42,231 nucleotides of DNA from Desulfobulbaceae bacterium. Its GTDB lineage: Bacteria > Desulfobacterota > Desulfobulbia > Desulfobulbales > SURF-16. Both the position numbers and the translations under genes were made by a program. Shown here piece by piece: positions 16,823-25,100 of the stretch (within the stretch, counting starts at the first letter, position 1; the number at the start of each line of letters is the position of its first letter). The notes below the pieces were generated by a model that was not told the DNA's origin, searched no databases, and saw nothing but the letters and a program-made list of their open reading frames with translations. The stretch is from NCBI GenBank assembly GCA_002868945.1, contig PKTX01000031.1, positions 45,908 through 88,138 of the forward strand, written 5' to 3'.

Positions 16823-17710
16823 TTACACCTTCAGATATTTTCTGATGGAAATGAGGCTGCCGCAGGTGCAGAGGAGCAGAGAGACCAGCAGGATGGTGCC
16901 GATGTTTGTCATGGGCAGAAAGGAGAGTTCAAAGAGGTTCATCAGGCCCGGCCCGGAAAAATGGTTTTTGATCCATTGGAAGAGAAAAAAGAGGGCGAGG
17001 AGGCCGCCGCCTGCCCCCAGCAGGCCAAGCAAAAAACCCTCCACCACTACAGGGCCGCGAATGTAGCGATCCGTGGCACCCAGAAACCGGAGAATCTCAA
17101 GCTCTTCCTGGCGTGCCTCAAGGGTGAGCCGGATGGTGTAGGAAACCATGAACACCGAGGTGAGGATGAGCAGGGCACCGCTGAGCAGGACAATAATGCG
17201 CAGCAGGCTGATGAAGTAGCCGAATCGTTCAATCCACTCCTGGCCATACTGCACCTTGACGGCACCGGGCAGAGTTTCCAGGTAATCACTGAACTCCTTT
17301 ATCCGGCTCAGGCTCTTGAGGTCGCTGGAGGGATAGACCTCCACCGAGTAGGGCAGGAATGAAGGGTCCAGGTCCTCCAGGACATCGCTGTCCCGACCAA
17401 GCTGCTTGTGCAACCGCGCAAAGGCCTCTTCTCTGGAGATAAAGAGGATTTTGTCCACCTTGTCGAAATCGGTGATTTTCTTTTTGAACTCGTGACGAAA
17501 GGCATCGGCCACCTCATGCTCCAGGTAGATGACCAGACGCAGCTCATTGCCCAGCCTGGTGCTGGCCTTCTGCATGTTCACATAGATCAAAAAGAAGAAG
17601 GAGAAGATGAGCACGGAAAGGGTGACCGTAAAAAGGGTCATCACCTGAGAGGTCCATCCGTGGCGGGAGTTGCGGGCTAATTGCCCAAGGATAAAGGATA
17701 TATATCGCAT
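16823..17710 (-). CDS. ftsX: cell-division ABC transporter permease-like protein FtsX
   Basis: A 295-residue membrane protein with the FtsX layout. A first membrane helix lies at about 24-46, a periplasmic domain at about 50-165, and three further helices in the C-terminal half (around LLRIIVLLSGALLILTSVFM, EGFLLGLLGAGGGLLALFFL and IGTILLVSLLLCTCGSLI). The cytoplasmic stretch EARQEELEILRFLGATDRYI is the FtsE coupling region typical of this family. It transmits ATP-driven conformational change across the membrane to the murein-hydrolase activator EnvC. It starts 12 bp after ftsE and ends 5 bp before envC. Confidence 0.95.
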   Translation of the reverse strand: MRYISFILGQLARNSRHGWTSQVMTLFTVTLSVLIFSFFFLIYVNMQKASTRLGNELRLVIYLEHEVADAFRHEFKKKITDFDKVDKILFISREEAFARLHKQLGRDSDVLEDLDPSFLPYSVEVYPSSDLKSLSRIKEFSDYLETLPGAVKVQYGQEWIERFGYFISLLRIIVLLSGALLILTSVFMVSYTIRLTLEARQEELEILRFLGATDRYIRGPVVVEGFLLGLLGAGGGLLALFFLFQWIKNHFSGPGLMNLFELSFLPMTNIGTILLVSLLLCTCGSLISIRKYLKV

Positions 17711-17722
17711 AATGACTGCTCG

Positions 17723-18436
17723 TTAGAGATCGAAGTTGACCTTGATTATTTCCTGCAGTTTGCCGTTTTCCAGGTTGACGAGTCGATGGGAGGATTCCTG
17801 GTAAACCGACTGGTCATGGGTGGCGATGATAATGGTTGAGCCTTCCTCGTTCAGGCGGTGGAAAAGATCCATGACCAGGGCGGTAGCCGCGGCATCAAGG
17901 TTGCCGGTGGGCTCGTCCGCCAGTATAAGCGGCGGTTTGTTGGCGCATGCCCTGGCTATGGAGACGCGCTGTTGCTCACCCCGGGACAGTTTGCCGGTGG
18001 GGGTATGGACCTTGTCCGCCAGGCCGAGGTTGCTCATCAACTCCATAACCCGTTGTTTGATGTTTTTGGGGTTTTCGTAGCGGACCTCCATGGCCAGGGC
18101 GATATTTTGATAGACCGTCTGTCTGGTCAGCAACTTAAAGTCCTGATAGGCCACGCCAATATGTTGACGCATTTTCTGGAGCTCATAACCGGAGAGACGG
18201 CTGATGTCCTTCTTGTTCATCTCAATAAGACCCATGGTGGGTTTCTCGAGAAAACAGAGGAGCTTGAGCAGGGTGGTCTTGCCGGCGCCGCTGACACCGG
18301 TGAGAAAGATCATCTCGCCGGGGCCCACGGAGAGAGAGACTTCATCAAGGGCCATAATGTCCGGCGGGTATGTCTTGGTGACTTTTACAATATCAATTAA
18401 GGGTGTATGAGCGGAAGACGTTGTCTCAGAAGTCAT
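17723..18436 (-). CDS. ftsE: cell-division ATP-binding protein FtsE
   Basis: A 237-residue ABC ATPase. Walker A is GVSGAGKTT (47-55), the Q-loop is AYQDFKLL, the signature reads LSRGEQQR (the family usually has LSGGEQQR), Walker B is LILADEPTGNLD and the H-loop is ATHDQ. YQDFKLL and the strong resemblance to LolD/FtsE assign it to FtsE, which is confirmed by the adjacent ftsX. A short extra N-terminus (about 12 residues) precedes the conserved part. It is the first gene of the ftsE-ftsX-envC operon, divergent from the sigma-54 regulator. Confidence 0.95.
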   Translation of the reverse strand: MTSETTSSAHTPLIDIVKVTKTYPPDIMALDEVSLSVGPGEMIFLTGVSGAGKTTLLKLLCFLEKPTMGLIEMNKKDISRLSGYELQKMRQHIGVAYQDFKLLTRQTVYQNIALAMEVRYENPKNIKQRVMELMSNLGLADKVHTPTGKLSRGEQQRVSIARACANKPPLILADEPTGNLDAAATALVMDLFHRLNEEGSTIIIATHDQSVYQESSHRLVNLENGKLQEIIKVNFDL

Positions 18437-18818
18437 ATGGTTTGTCTGTGGTCAATAAAAGGATGGGATGAGCAGCTTGTTTTATCTGTAAGCTGTTGAA
18501 TTGTTATGCATAATATGCAGATGGCGGAATAATGACACTTGTCGGGCTGTAAAAGGCCGGCTTGATGTTAAAAAAATTGACACTCAGCCCGCCATATTAT
18601 ATACCAGATTTTAGTAATAAAAGAAAATCATTGAGTTAGCTATTTTTTGCAGAATAAATATGAGGCGGTTTTTCGGGAGGCTGGTTTTTTGTTTTCACCG
18701 GTATGCTCGTGTGCTTCGTGGTGGTCTCTTTTTCCCGATGGCCGTCGCCCCTTGCGCAAACCGTTTGTTTTCTGGACTTCTCTCCCCCCCTCCTTAAAAA
18801 AAAGTCATTGAGAGCACC
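18437..18818. other. 382-bp divergent regulatory region
   Basis: This gap separates ftsE (minus) from the flagellar sigma-54 regulator (plus). It is AT-rich between 18480 and 18660, holds one good sigma-70-type promoter toward the plus strand, and has a pyrimidine-rich and A-tract stretch just before the regulator start. ATGGCGG at about 18523 and CCGCCAT at about 18590 could pair around the promoter. No small gene is convincing. Confidence 0.5.
18577..18605 (+). promoter_or_regulatory. putative sigma-70 promoter for the first flagellar regulator
   Basis: A perfect TTGACA -35 box (18577-18582) lies 17 bp from TATACC (18600-18605), with an A-tract just upstream. It implies a 5' leader of about 205 nt before the regulator ATG at 18819. 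A housekeeping promoter is what one would expect for the top regulator of a sigma-54 flagellar cascade. Confidence 0.55.
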
Positions 18819-19853
18819 ATGCCCCAAGCTGAAGCCACCACCACCTCTCCTCGTTCTCAGCACACCATGTTGCCTTCTTTTTGTACTCATATCATTGGGA
18901 AAAGCCCTTCAATCCGCAAGGTTTTTTCGCTCATTGAAAAGGTTCAGGATACCGATTCCACCGTTCTCATTCAGGGTGAATCAGGCACGGGAAAGGAGTT
19001 GATCGCCCAGGCCCTTCATTACGGTGGTGAGCGGCACACCAAGCCGTTTGTTCCGGTGAACTGCGGCGCTATCCCCACCGAGCTCCTGGAGTCGGAGCTT
19101 TTCGGCCACGAAAAAGGCGCTTTTACCCATGCCATCCGCACCAGGATAGGCCGTTTTGAAATGGCGGACGGTGGTACGGTCTTCCTTGACGAGATAGCCG
19201 AGATGAGTCCGGTGCTCCAGGTCAAGCTGCTGCGCGTTTTGCAGGAGAAAAAGTTCGAAAGAGTGGGCGGTGGAAAAAGTATCACCTCTGATTTTAGGGT
19301 TATTGCCGCCACCAATCGAGACCTGGCCGAGGAGGTGCGCCATGGCAATTTTCGGGAAGATCTTTATTATCGTTTGACGGTTATCCCCATCGAGTCACCT
19401 CCCCTCAGGGATCGCAAGAGCGATATTCCCCTTTTGGTCGACGCCTTCCTGGGCCGTTTCTGTGTCTCCAAGAAAAGAAAGATCCGCGGTTTTACTGATG
19501 AGGCCATGGAATACCTGAAGCGCTATCAGTGGCCCGGCAATGTCCGTGAACTGGAAAATCTGGTTGAACGCATGGTGATCCTGGCGGCCGATGATGTTGT
19601 GACCACGGAGGATCTGCCGCCTCAGCTGCTGGATGCGCCGGCGCAGACGGCGGCACCTGTCGTGCCGGAGATTCCTGAAAAGGATTTCTGCTTAAGCGAG
19701 GTGGTGGCGGAGTATGAACGCACCTTGATCGTCCGGGCCTTGCAGCAGACAGGTTGGGTGAAAAATCGGGCTGCCAAACTGCTCAAGGTGAATCGCACCA
19801 CCCTGCTTGAAAAGATGAAACGCCATGGTGTGGTTAAACCGTCGGAAGAGTAA
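18819..19853 (+). CDS. sigma-54-dependent activator without receiver domain (FlrA/FleQ-like position), GAFTHA variant
   Basis: A 344-residue protein consisting of an AAA+ sigma-54 interaction domain and a Fis-type helix-turn-helix, with only about 25 residues before the AAA+ part. Walker A is GESGTGKE (53-60), Walker B is in TVFLDEIAEMS, the arginine finger region is FREDLYYRLTVIP, WPGNVRELENLVERM is present, and the C-terminal HTH is NRAAKLLKVNRTTLLEKM. The loop that touches sigma-54 reads GAFTHA (100-105) instead of GAFTGA. There is no receiver, so activity must be controlled by other means such as a partner protein or by its expression level. It sits 3 bp before the TPR gene and about 5 kb from flgB, which suggests a flagellar master regulator. 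That role is inferred. Confidence 0.88.
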   Translation: MPQAEATTTSPRSQHTMLPSFCTHIIGKSPSIRKVFSLIEKVQDTDSTVLIQGESGTGKELIAQALHYGGERHTKPFVPVNCGAIPTELLESELFGHEKGAFTHAIRTRIGRFEMADGGTVFLDEIAEMSPVLQVKLLRVLQEKKFERVGGGKSITSDFRVIAATNRDLAEEVRHGNFREDLYYRLTVIPIESPPLRDRKSDIPLLVDAFLGRFCVSKKRKIRGFTDEAMEYLKRYQWPGNVRELENLVERMVILAADDVVTTEDLPPQLLDAPAQTAAPVVPEIPEKDFCLSEVVAEYERTLIVRALQQTGWVKNRAAKLLKVNRTTLLEKMKRHGVVKPSEE

Positions 19854-19856
19854 CTC

Positions 19857-21989
19857 ATGGCCATGATTGACGACTCTTTTGCCGCTTCAGGTAGTGACGC
19901 TTTGCCGCCGGCTCGCCGCGCCTCGGTACGCCTTTCTTGCCCCTGGTCCGGCCGCTTCAACCTGCTGCTTGCCGGCCTGGTTGTCGCCTGTTGGCTGCTG
20001 TCCGGCAGCCTCTCCTGGGCCGAATCCGGTCCTGGTACTACCATCCCTGAGCAGGCTGCCGGCCAGGAGAAGCTCTGGAACGAGGCCCGCGCCTTTGCCG
20101 AGACCGATGATATGGCCAAGGCTGCCCTCTACTTTCACCATTACTGGAAAACCTTCCCTGATTCTCCCCGGGCCGCCGAGGCCCTCTGGCGAGCCGCCTC
20201 CCTTTATAAGGATCAGGCCTTGAGCGCCGAGTCTCCGGACTGGATGCGGGTTATGGAGCTCTTTCATGCCTATATAGTTGATTTCCCTGATTCTCCCCGG
20301 GTGTCTGATGCCTATTTTGAGGTGGGCAACAGCTATTTTTATATGGGTTTTTTTCGTGAGGCCCGCAATTATTACACCCTTTTTCTCCAGCAATATCCGG
20401 AGCATGACGAGATCATGCAGGTCCGTTATCTGCGCGGTCGTGCCCTGCTCCATGTCGGAAAATTCAGCCGTGCACGTGAAGATTTCGCCATTTTGCAACG
20501 CAGCAAGGATCGGCTCTATCGTTTGCGCGGCGAAGCAGGCCAGGCTTATGTCCACCTCTTTAAGGGTGAATGGCATGATGCCCTGGGTATCTTTAAGAGA
20601 ATCATCAACCACAACCCGGATTACTACCTGGTGGCTCCGGAAATATTGCGCGATATGGGGGTGGCCTCCATCCGGGTGGGCAATGTGGAGGAGGGGCGGG
20701 CGCAATTGCTGCACTACCTCAATATAGGGCCGCGTGCCCAGGCGGATAATGAGGCCTATTTCGAGGTGGCGGAGAGCTATCTGCTCCAGGGCTTGATTGA
20801 TAATGCCCGGGTTTTTTACGAATTGGTGGTGGAGAGGAGTAATCCCGACGACAGATACGCCATTTTGAGCACCTTCCGCCTTGCTCAATATAAGGCGGTT
20901 AACCTTGACACCATGTCGGAGAAGCAACGGCTGGCCTTTTTCAAGGAGAACGGCGATAAACCCTTTCAGGAGGTGTTGGACAGGCTCTATGGCGATCCCC
21001 TGGCCCAGGAGGCGCGCTACTCCTTGTTGCAGCGCTATCTGGAGCGTCGGCAATGGGATCTGGCCTACAATCTCGGCAAATCCTACCTTCGCTACGAGGG
21101 ACCGGAGAAGGAGCGCGACGAGGTGGTGGATGAGCTTGGCGCCATTCTTGTTGCCCGAATCTCGAAACTGCTTGACGAGGGCCGCTATGATGAGGTGCGC
21201 GCCCTTTATGAAAGAGAGTATCCCACCATTGCCGCCTATAAGAAGGCAGAGCTTCTCATGCTCATCGGTCAGGCCTATGAACGGGAAACACTCTATGATC
21301 AGGCCTCTGTCATTTACTATCGGGCCCTGGGCCTTGAGATGGATGACCAGCGCAAAAAAGAGCTCTATTTCAGACGTGCCGAGGTCTATCTGGCCAACCA
21401 GGATCTCAAGTCGGCCCAGCGACTTCTGAAATACCTGCGCCGTCTCTATCAGGAGGAGGCGGCCATTGCCGAGGTCAACTGGCTCAGTGGCCGCCTGCGC
21501 CAGCAGCAGGAGCGGCCCGAGGATGCCCTGGAGTTTTACAAGATGGCGGTGGAGTCCGCTGGCCAGGGGGAACGACGGGGGGTATATGCCGATTCCTACC
21601 TGCGCCAGCTCTTCAGTCTGGGGCAACTTGACCGGGTTGCCGATCTTGTGGCAATGTTTCATGCCGGAGAATGGCTGCCGGCCGAGGAGATTCAATACTG
21701 GTATGGTCGTTTGGGGCTGGGCCTTGCCGGGCAGGGCAGGCAGGCGGCGGCCATTGCGGCCTACAACAGGGCCCTTACCGATGCGCTGCCTGAGAAGAGT
21801 GCCGAGGCGCAACCCATTCATCTGCACCTCGGTGATCTGTTGGTGAACCAGCGGAGGTATGAGGAGGCTGTCAAGCATTACCGGCTGGCCAAGGATGGCC
21901 AGGATGACAGGCTGGCCCGCATGGCCGAGGCCCGTCTCAACGAAAACAGGATCAGAGAGACCATGGCAGATGTTGACGCCATGCTCTGA
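19857..21989 (+). CDS. large TPR-repeat protein with N-terminal membrane or signal segment
   Basis: A 710-residue protein of unknown specific function. After a basic N-terminal tail there is a hydrophobic segment (FNLLLAGLVVACWLLSGSLSWA, about 36-56) that looks like a signal peptide or anchor, so the bulk is probably periplasmic. The rest is helical repeats of the tetratricopeptide or Sel1-like type. Examples are AALYFHHYWKTFPDSPRA, DAYFEVGNSYFYMGFFREA, YFEVAESYLLQGLIDNA and LHLGDLLVNQRRYEEAVKHY. It lies between two sigma-54 activators, 3 bp after the first (stop to start), so it is co-transcribed with it. It may be a scaffold or sensor for flagellar or envelope assembly. It is not a recognised flagellar structural gene. 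Confidence 0.8.
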   Translation: MAMIDDSFAASGSDALPPARRASVRLSCPWSGRFNLLLAGLVVACWLLSGSLSWAESGPGTTIPEQAAGQEKLWNEARAFAETDDMAKAALYFHHYWKTFPDSPRAAEALWRAASLYKDQALSAESPDWMRVMELFHAYIVDFPDSPRVSDAYFEVGNSYFYMGFFREARNYYTLFLQQYPEHDEIMQVRYLRGRALLHVGKFSRAREDFAILQRSKDRLYRLRGEAGQAYVHLFKGEWHDALGIFKRIINHNPDYYLVAPEILRDMGVASIRVGNVEEGRAQLLHYLNIGPRAQADNEAYFEVAESYLLQGLIDNARVFYELVVERSNPDDRYAILSTFRLAQYKAVNLDTMSEKQRLAFFKENGDKPFQEVLDRLYGDPLAQEARYSLLQRYLERRQWDLAYNLGKSYLRYEGPEKERDEVVDELGAILVARISKLLDEGRYDEVRALYEREYPTIAAYKKAELLMLIGQAYERETLYDQASVIYYRALGLEMDDQRKKELYFRRAEVYLANQDLKSAQRLLKYLRRLYQEEAAIAEVNWLSGRLRQQQERPEDALEFYKMAVESAGQGERRGVYADSYLRQLFSLGQLDRVADLVAMFHAGEWLPAEEIQYWYGRLGLGLAGQGRQAAAIAAYNRALTDALPEKSAEAQPIHLHLGDLLVNQRRYEEAVKHYRLAKDGQDDRLARMAEARLNENRIRETMADVDAML

Positions 21990-22069
21990 CAGGGCGCAGG
22001 CCGTCGGCAGGATGATACCTGCCACAGGCAAAGCACTGGAGCAGCAATTCCCTCCCCCTTTTTATATTG

Positions 22070-23521
22070 ATGAAACGTATGTCAAGCGCCGGTAAAAAAA
22101 TACTCATTGTTGATGATGATCAGGATGCCCGCATTGCCCTGTTTGAGACCTTGAGCAAGGGCAGGTTTCAGGTCATGGCCGCTGAAAATGTCGGCATGGC
22201 CCTGGAAATGGCGGCGGACAATGAGCCGGACCTTGTTCTTGCCGATCTAAAGATGCCGGACGGCAATGGCCTTGATCTGCTCAAGCGGCTCAAGGCCAAA
22301 TATCCGGGATTGCCGGTTGTCCTTGTCACCGGCCACGCCTCGGTGGATACCGCGGTTGAGGCCATGCGGCTTGGGGCCCACGACTATATCCTCAAGCCCT
22401 TTCAGCGGCAGGCTGTTCTGGAAACTGTGGAGATGGCCCTGTCGCGTCAGCGCCTGACCCCGGTGACAAGTGTGCTCACCGCGGCTCGCCGGAAACGGGG
22501 CGGGGCCAAGGACAAGCCCATTGTCGGCAATTCCGAGGCGCTGCGTAAGGTGCTTATCAGGGCCAAAAGTGTGGCATCCAGTAAGGCCACGGTGCTTATC
22601 CTCGGAGAATCGGGAACCGGTAAAGAGGTCCTGGCCCGCTATCTGCACAATGTCAGCGATCGCAGCCACGGTCCTTTTGTGGCTCTTAACTGCGCTGCCC
22701 TGCCCGAGGGCTTGCTGGAGAGTGAACTCTTCGGTCACGAGAAGGGCGCCTTCACCGGCGCGATCTCAGCCAAAAAAGGTAAGTTTGAGCTGGCCCATGG
22801 CGGCACCCTGCTTCTTGATGAAATCGCTGAGATCCCTCTTCATCTGCAGGCCAAGCTGCTCAGGGTGCTGCAGGAGGAAGAGGTGGATCGCGTCGGCGGC
22901 AGTGCGCCGGTAAAGGTGGATGTCCATGTGGTGGCCACCACCAACAGAGACTTGACGGAAATGGTCAAGGAGGGCTCCTTTCGCCAGGATCTTTTCTATC
23001 GTCTCAATGTTATTCCTTTGCGTCTGCCGGCCCTGGTCGAACGACGTGAGGATATTCCCCTGTTGGCCCAATTCTTTGTCGAGAAATTTTCCAGCCAGTA
23101 TGACAAGGAGACCAAGGAGTTTTCCGAAGCGGTACGGAAATATTTTCTTGAGTATGCCTGGCCCGGCAATGTCCGCGAGATGGAAAACCTGGTGGAACGC
23201 GCCGTTCTACTCAGTCAGGGACGTTTCTACGTCCTGGAAGATTTTTGGGACGACGCACCCCCCGAGGCGGTGGCCGCAGCACCGGCCGAAGTCGCCTGGC
23301 AGACTGCCGTGCCGGTGGACTCCCCCCATGACCAGGCCATTCAGACATTCACTGACGATGGCGGCGTATTACCCCTGAAGGATGTCGAGCGTCAAATGAT
23401 CCTGCATGCCCTTCAAAAAACCGACAATAACCGCACCCATGCCGCCAAGATGCTCGGCATCTCTGTCCGCACCCTGCGCAATAAATTGCATGAATATCGC
23501 AATATGGGGATTGTGGCCTAG
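22070..23521 (+). CDS. sigma-54-dependent response regulator (FlrC/FleR-like)
   Basis: A 483-residue NtrC-class regulator. The receiver domain (about 10-125) has the acidic pocket DDD, phospho-acceptor D59 in [10 protein letters not shown]88 in VTGH and K110 in LKPF. The AAA+ domain has Walker A GESGTGKE (180-187), a canonical GAFTGA loop (227-232), Walker B in [12 protein letters not shown] and [16 protein letters not shown]. The C-terminal Fis-type HTH is [20 protein letters not shown]. No cognate kinase is adjacent. It lies directly upstream of the sigma-54 promoter of flgB, so it is the likely activator of the flagellar basal-body operon. ATG 22070 is used; TTG 22067 and ATG 22079 are alternatives, and none has a good Shine-Dalgarno. 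Confidence 0.93.
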   Translation: MKRMSSAGKKILIVDDDQDARIALFETLSKGRFQVMAAENVGMALEMAADNEPDLVLADLKMPDGNGLDLLKRLKAKYPGLPVVLVTGHASVDTAVEAMRLGAHDYILKPFQRQAVLETVEMALSRQRLTPVTSVLTAARRKRGGAKDKPIVGNSEALRKVLIRAKSVASSKATVLILGESGTGKEVLARYLHNVSDRSHGPFVALNCAALPEGLLESELFGHEKGAFTGAISAKKGKFELAHGGTLLLDEIAEIPLHLQAKLLRVLQEEEVDRVGGSAPVKVDVHVVATTNRDLTEMVKEGSFRQDLFYRLNVIPLRLPALVERREDIPLLAQFFVEKFSSQYDKETKEFSEAVRKYFLEYAWPGNVREMENLVERAVLLSQGRFYVLEDFWDDAPPEAVAAAPAEVAWQTAVPVDSPHDQAIQTFTDDGGVLPLKDVERQMILHALQKTDNNRTHAAKMLGISVRTLRNKLHEYRNMGIVA

Positions 23522-23619
23522 CTTTTTTCTCCTTTATTTCCAGTTAGTTGCTGTCATATTGTGCCTTTCGGTCGCGTCGCGTCATCTTTTTGGCCTTTTC
23601 GAGGGTATCTTTTTGCGAG

Positions 23620-23637
23620 TCGGCATATTCCTTGCAA
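23620..23637 (+). promoter_or_regulatory. sigma-54 promoter of the flgB operon
   Basis: TCGGCATATTCCTTGCAA has GG (23622-23623) and GC (23634-23635) separated by exactly 10 bp, and the TTGC element matches the -12 consensus. It lies 100 bp upstream of flgB, downstream of the sigma-54 response-regulator gene. Confidence 0.75.
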
Positions 23638-23737
23638 AAACAGAGGCAGGTGCAAATTTTACCCCCTTACATTGTCAAAAAAATGTCGCTTTTGCTCACA
23701 AGGCGGCAGCTCGAACCAGGCAGGCAGGGAGAACATC

Positions 23738-24124
23738 ATGCCAGTGAACAAGCTTTTCGGCGGCAATCTGCCGGTAATGGAACAGGCCTTGAGCCTTCGC
23801 TATGAGCGGCAGGGCCTTATTCAATCCAACATCGCCAATATAGAAACCCCCGGTTACACCGTTCAGGATTTTTCTTTTGCCCGGGCCATGGAAAGCGCCA
23901 GACAGGGGAGTGGCACCTTGAGTAAGACCCATGCAAAACATCTGGATCTGGATCCTGTTGCGGTGAGTAGCAGCCGCCAGTTCAGCAAAGACAAACGGCC
24001 GGTGGATCTTGATGAGGAAATGATCAAACTCTCCGAGAACCAGCTCATGTATGAAATCGCCGCCAAGATAGTCGGTAAGAAATTTGACGGTTTGAAGTAT
24101 GCCATCGATGAAGGAGGCAAATAA
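23738..24124 (+). CDS. flgB: flagellar basal-body proximal rod protein FlgB
   Basis: A 128-residue rod protein. The axial-protein N-terminal motif is seen as QGLIQSNIANIETPGYTVQDF. The C-terminal helix is LSENQLMYEIAAKIVGKKFDGLKYAI. The start at 23738 (GGGAG about 8 nt upstream) is chosen over an open frame extending about 59 codons further, because only this start gives the normal FlgB length and beginning. The stop overlaps the flgC start (TAATG). It is the first gene of the sigma-54 operon. Confidence 0.95.
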   Translation: MPVNKLFGGNLPVMEQALSLRYERQGLIQSNIANIETPGYTVQDFSFARAMESARQGSGTLSKTHAKHLDLDPVAVSSSRQFSKDKRPVDLDEEMIKLSENQLMYEIAAKIVGKKFDGLKYAIDEGGK

Positions 24125-24555
24125 TGGATATTCTCACAGCACTGAAAATTAGTGGTTCCGGTCTGAAGGCGGAAAGGGCCCGACTTAATGTCACGGCCAT
24201 GAATCTGGCCAATGCCAATACCACCCGCACCATGGAGGGGGGGCCTTACAAGGCGAAATCCGTGGTTTTCGGGGCCCGGCCGGTGGATAATTTTCGTGAC
24301 ACCCTGAACTCCACCCAAGCACGTTTACGCCAGGTCGAGGTGGTGAAGGTGGTGGAGGATGATAAGCCCTTTAAGGAGGTCTATGACCCCTCCCACCCTG
24401 ATGCCGATGAAAGAGGTATTGTCCAGTTCCCCAATGTGGATACGGCCGAGCAGATGGTGGATATTCTCAGTGCCCGACGTGGTTATGACGCCAATGTCAC
24501 GGCCATTGATGCGGTGAAGAGTATGGCTTTGAAGGCCCTTGATATCAGTCGATAA
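24124..24555 (+). CDS. flgC: flagellar basal-body rod protein FlgC
   Basis: A 143-residue rod protein with the typical N-terminus (ALKISGSGLKAERARLNVTAMNLANANT) and C-terminus (DTAEQMVDILSARRGYDANVTAIDAVKSMALKALDI). It sits in the proximal rod with FlgB and FliE. Its start codon shares a base with the flgB stop. The FliE gene follows 26 bp later. Confidence 0.95.
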   Translation: MDILTALKISGSGLKAERARLNVTAMNLANANTTRTMEGGPYKAKSVVFGARPVDNFRDTLNSTQARLRQVEVVKVVEDDKPFKEVYDPSHPDADERGIVQFPNVDTAEQMVDILSARRGYDANVTAIDAVKSMALKALDISR

Positions 24556-24581
24556 ACCCTCCTCCCTTCAGGAAAGAAGAT

Positions 24582-24878
24582 ATGAAAACACTTCCTCTGA
24601 TGCAAATCCAGCAGACCCCGGTTCTCGAAAAGACCAGCAATAAGGGGCCGGTGTCCCAGGCCGGCTTTGACGATGTGCTGCAGAAGTCGCTGCAGGGCGT
24701 CAACGCAAATATTCAGGAGGCGAGCCAGATGGCGGAAGGCCTGGTCAGCGGTCAACACTCCAATATCCACGAAACCATGATCGCCATGGAAAAATCCACG
24801 GTTTCTTTTCGGATGTTGACCAAGGTCCAGCAAAAGGTCATTACCGCCTATCAGGACGTTATGCGTATGCAGGTGTAA
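24582..24878 (+). CDS. fliE: flagellar hook-basal body protein FliE
   Basis: A 98-residue adaptor between the MS ring and the rod. FDDVLQKSLQGVNANIQEASQMA and the C-terminal SFRMLTKVQQKVITAYQDVMRM are characteristic of the family. AGGAAAGAAG provides a good ribosome binding site before the ATG. A 222-bp gap with a strong hairpin follows before fliF. Confidence 0.94.
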   Translation: MKTLPLMQIQQTPVLEKTSNKGPVSQAGFDDVLQKSLQGVNANIQEASQMAEGLVSGQHSNIHETMIAMEKSTVSFRMLTKVQQKVITAYQDVMRMQV

Positions 24879-25007
24879 AGGCTTTGCCGCCGGCTGTTCT
24901 CATGGCTGGACTGCGGCAATAGGCGCAGCGGCGCGACCCTTTGGCCGAATGATGCAACGGGTTGATATTTACCAATTACAAGTCAATGTTATCAGTTGAA
25001 GCACCCG

Positions 25008-25046
25008 CATTGCGACCTTCTCCCCGGACGTGAGAAGGTCGCAATG
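25008..25046. other. 15-bp perfect inverted repeat in the fliE-fliF gap
   Basis: CATTGCGACCTTCTC (25008-25022) is perfectly complementary to GAGAAGGTCGCAATG (25032-25046) around a 9-nt loop. It is not followed by a T-run on the plus strand, so it does not look like an intrinsic terminator. It may stabilise the upstream flgBC-fliE mRNA, act as an mRNA processing site or bind a protein. It lies 54 bp before fliF. Confidence 0.8.
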
Positions 25047-25100
25047 TAGCAAAAAAAGAGCTTGGGCCAATGACATTGAATTACAAACCACGATAAAATT

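Noticed and set aside
19887-22031. 714-codon open frame on the minus strand opposite the TPR gene
   Set aside because: The plus-strand translation has clear TPR periodicity, a signal segment and operon spacing. The antisense frame has no recognisable domain and is explained by codon bias of the GC-rich sense gene.
24942-24957. Possible sigma-54 promoter before fliF (TTGGCCGAATGATGCA)
   Set aside because: The GG-to-GC spacing is 9 bp instead of the required 10, and the -12 element is TGATGC and not TTGC.
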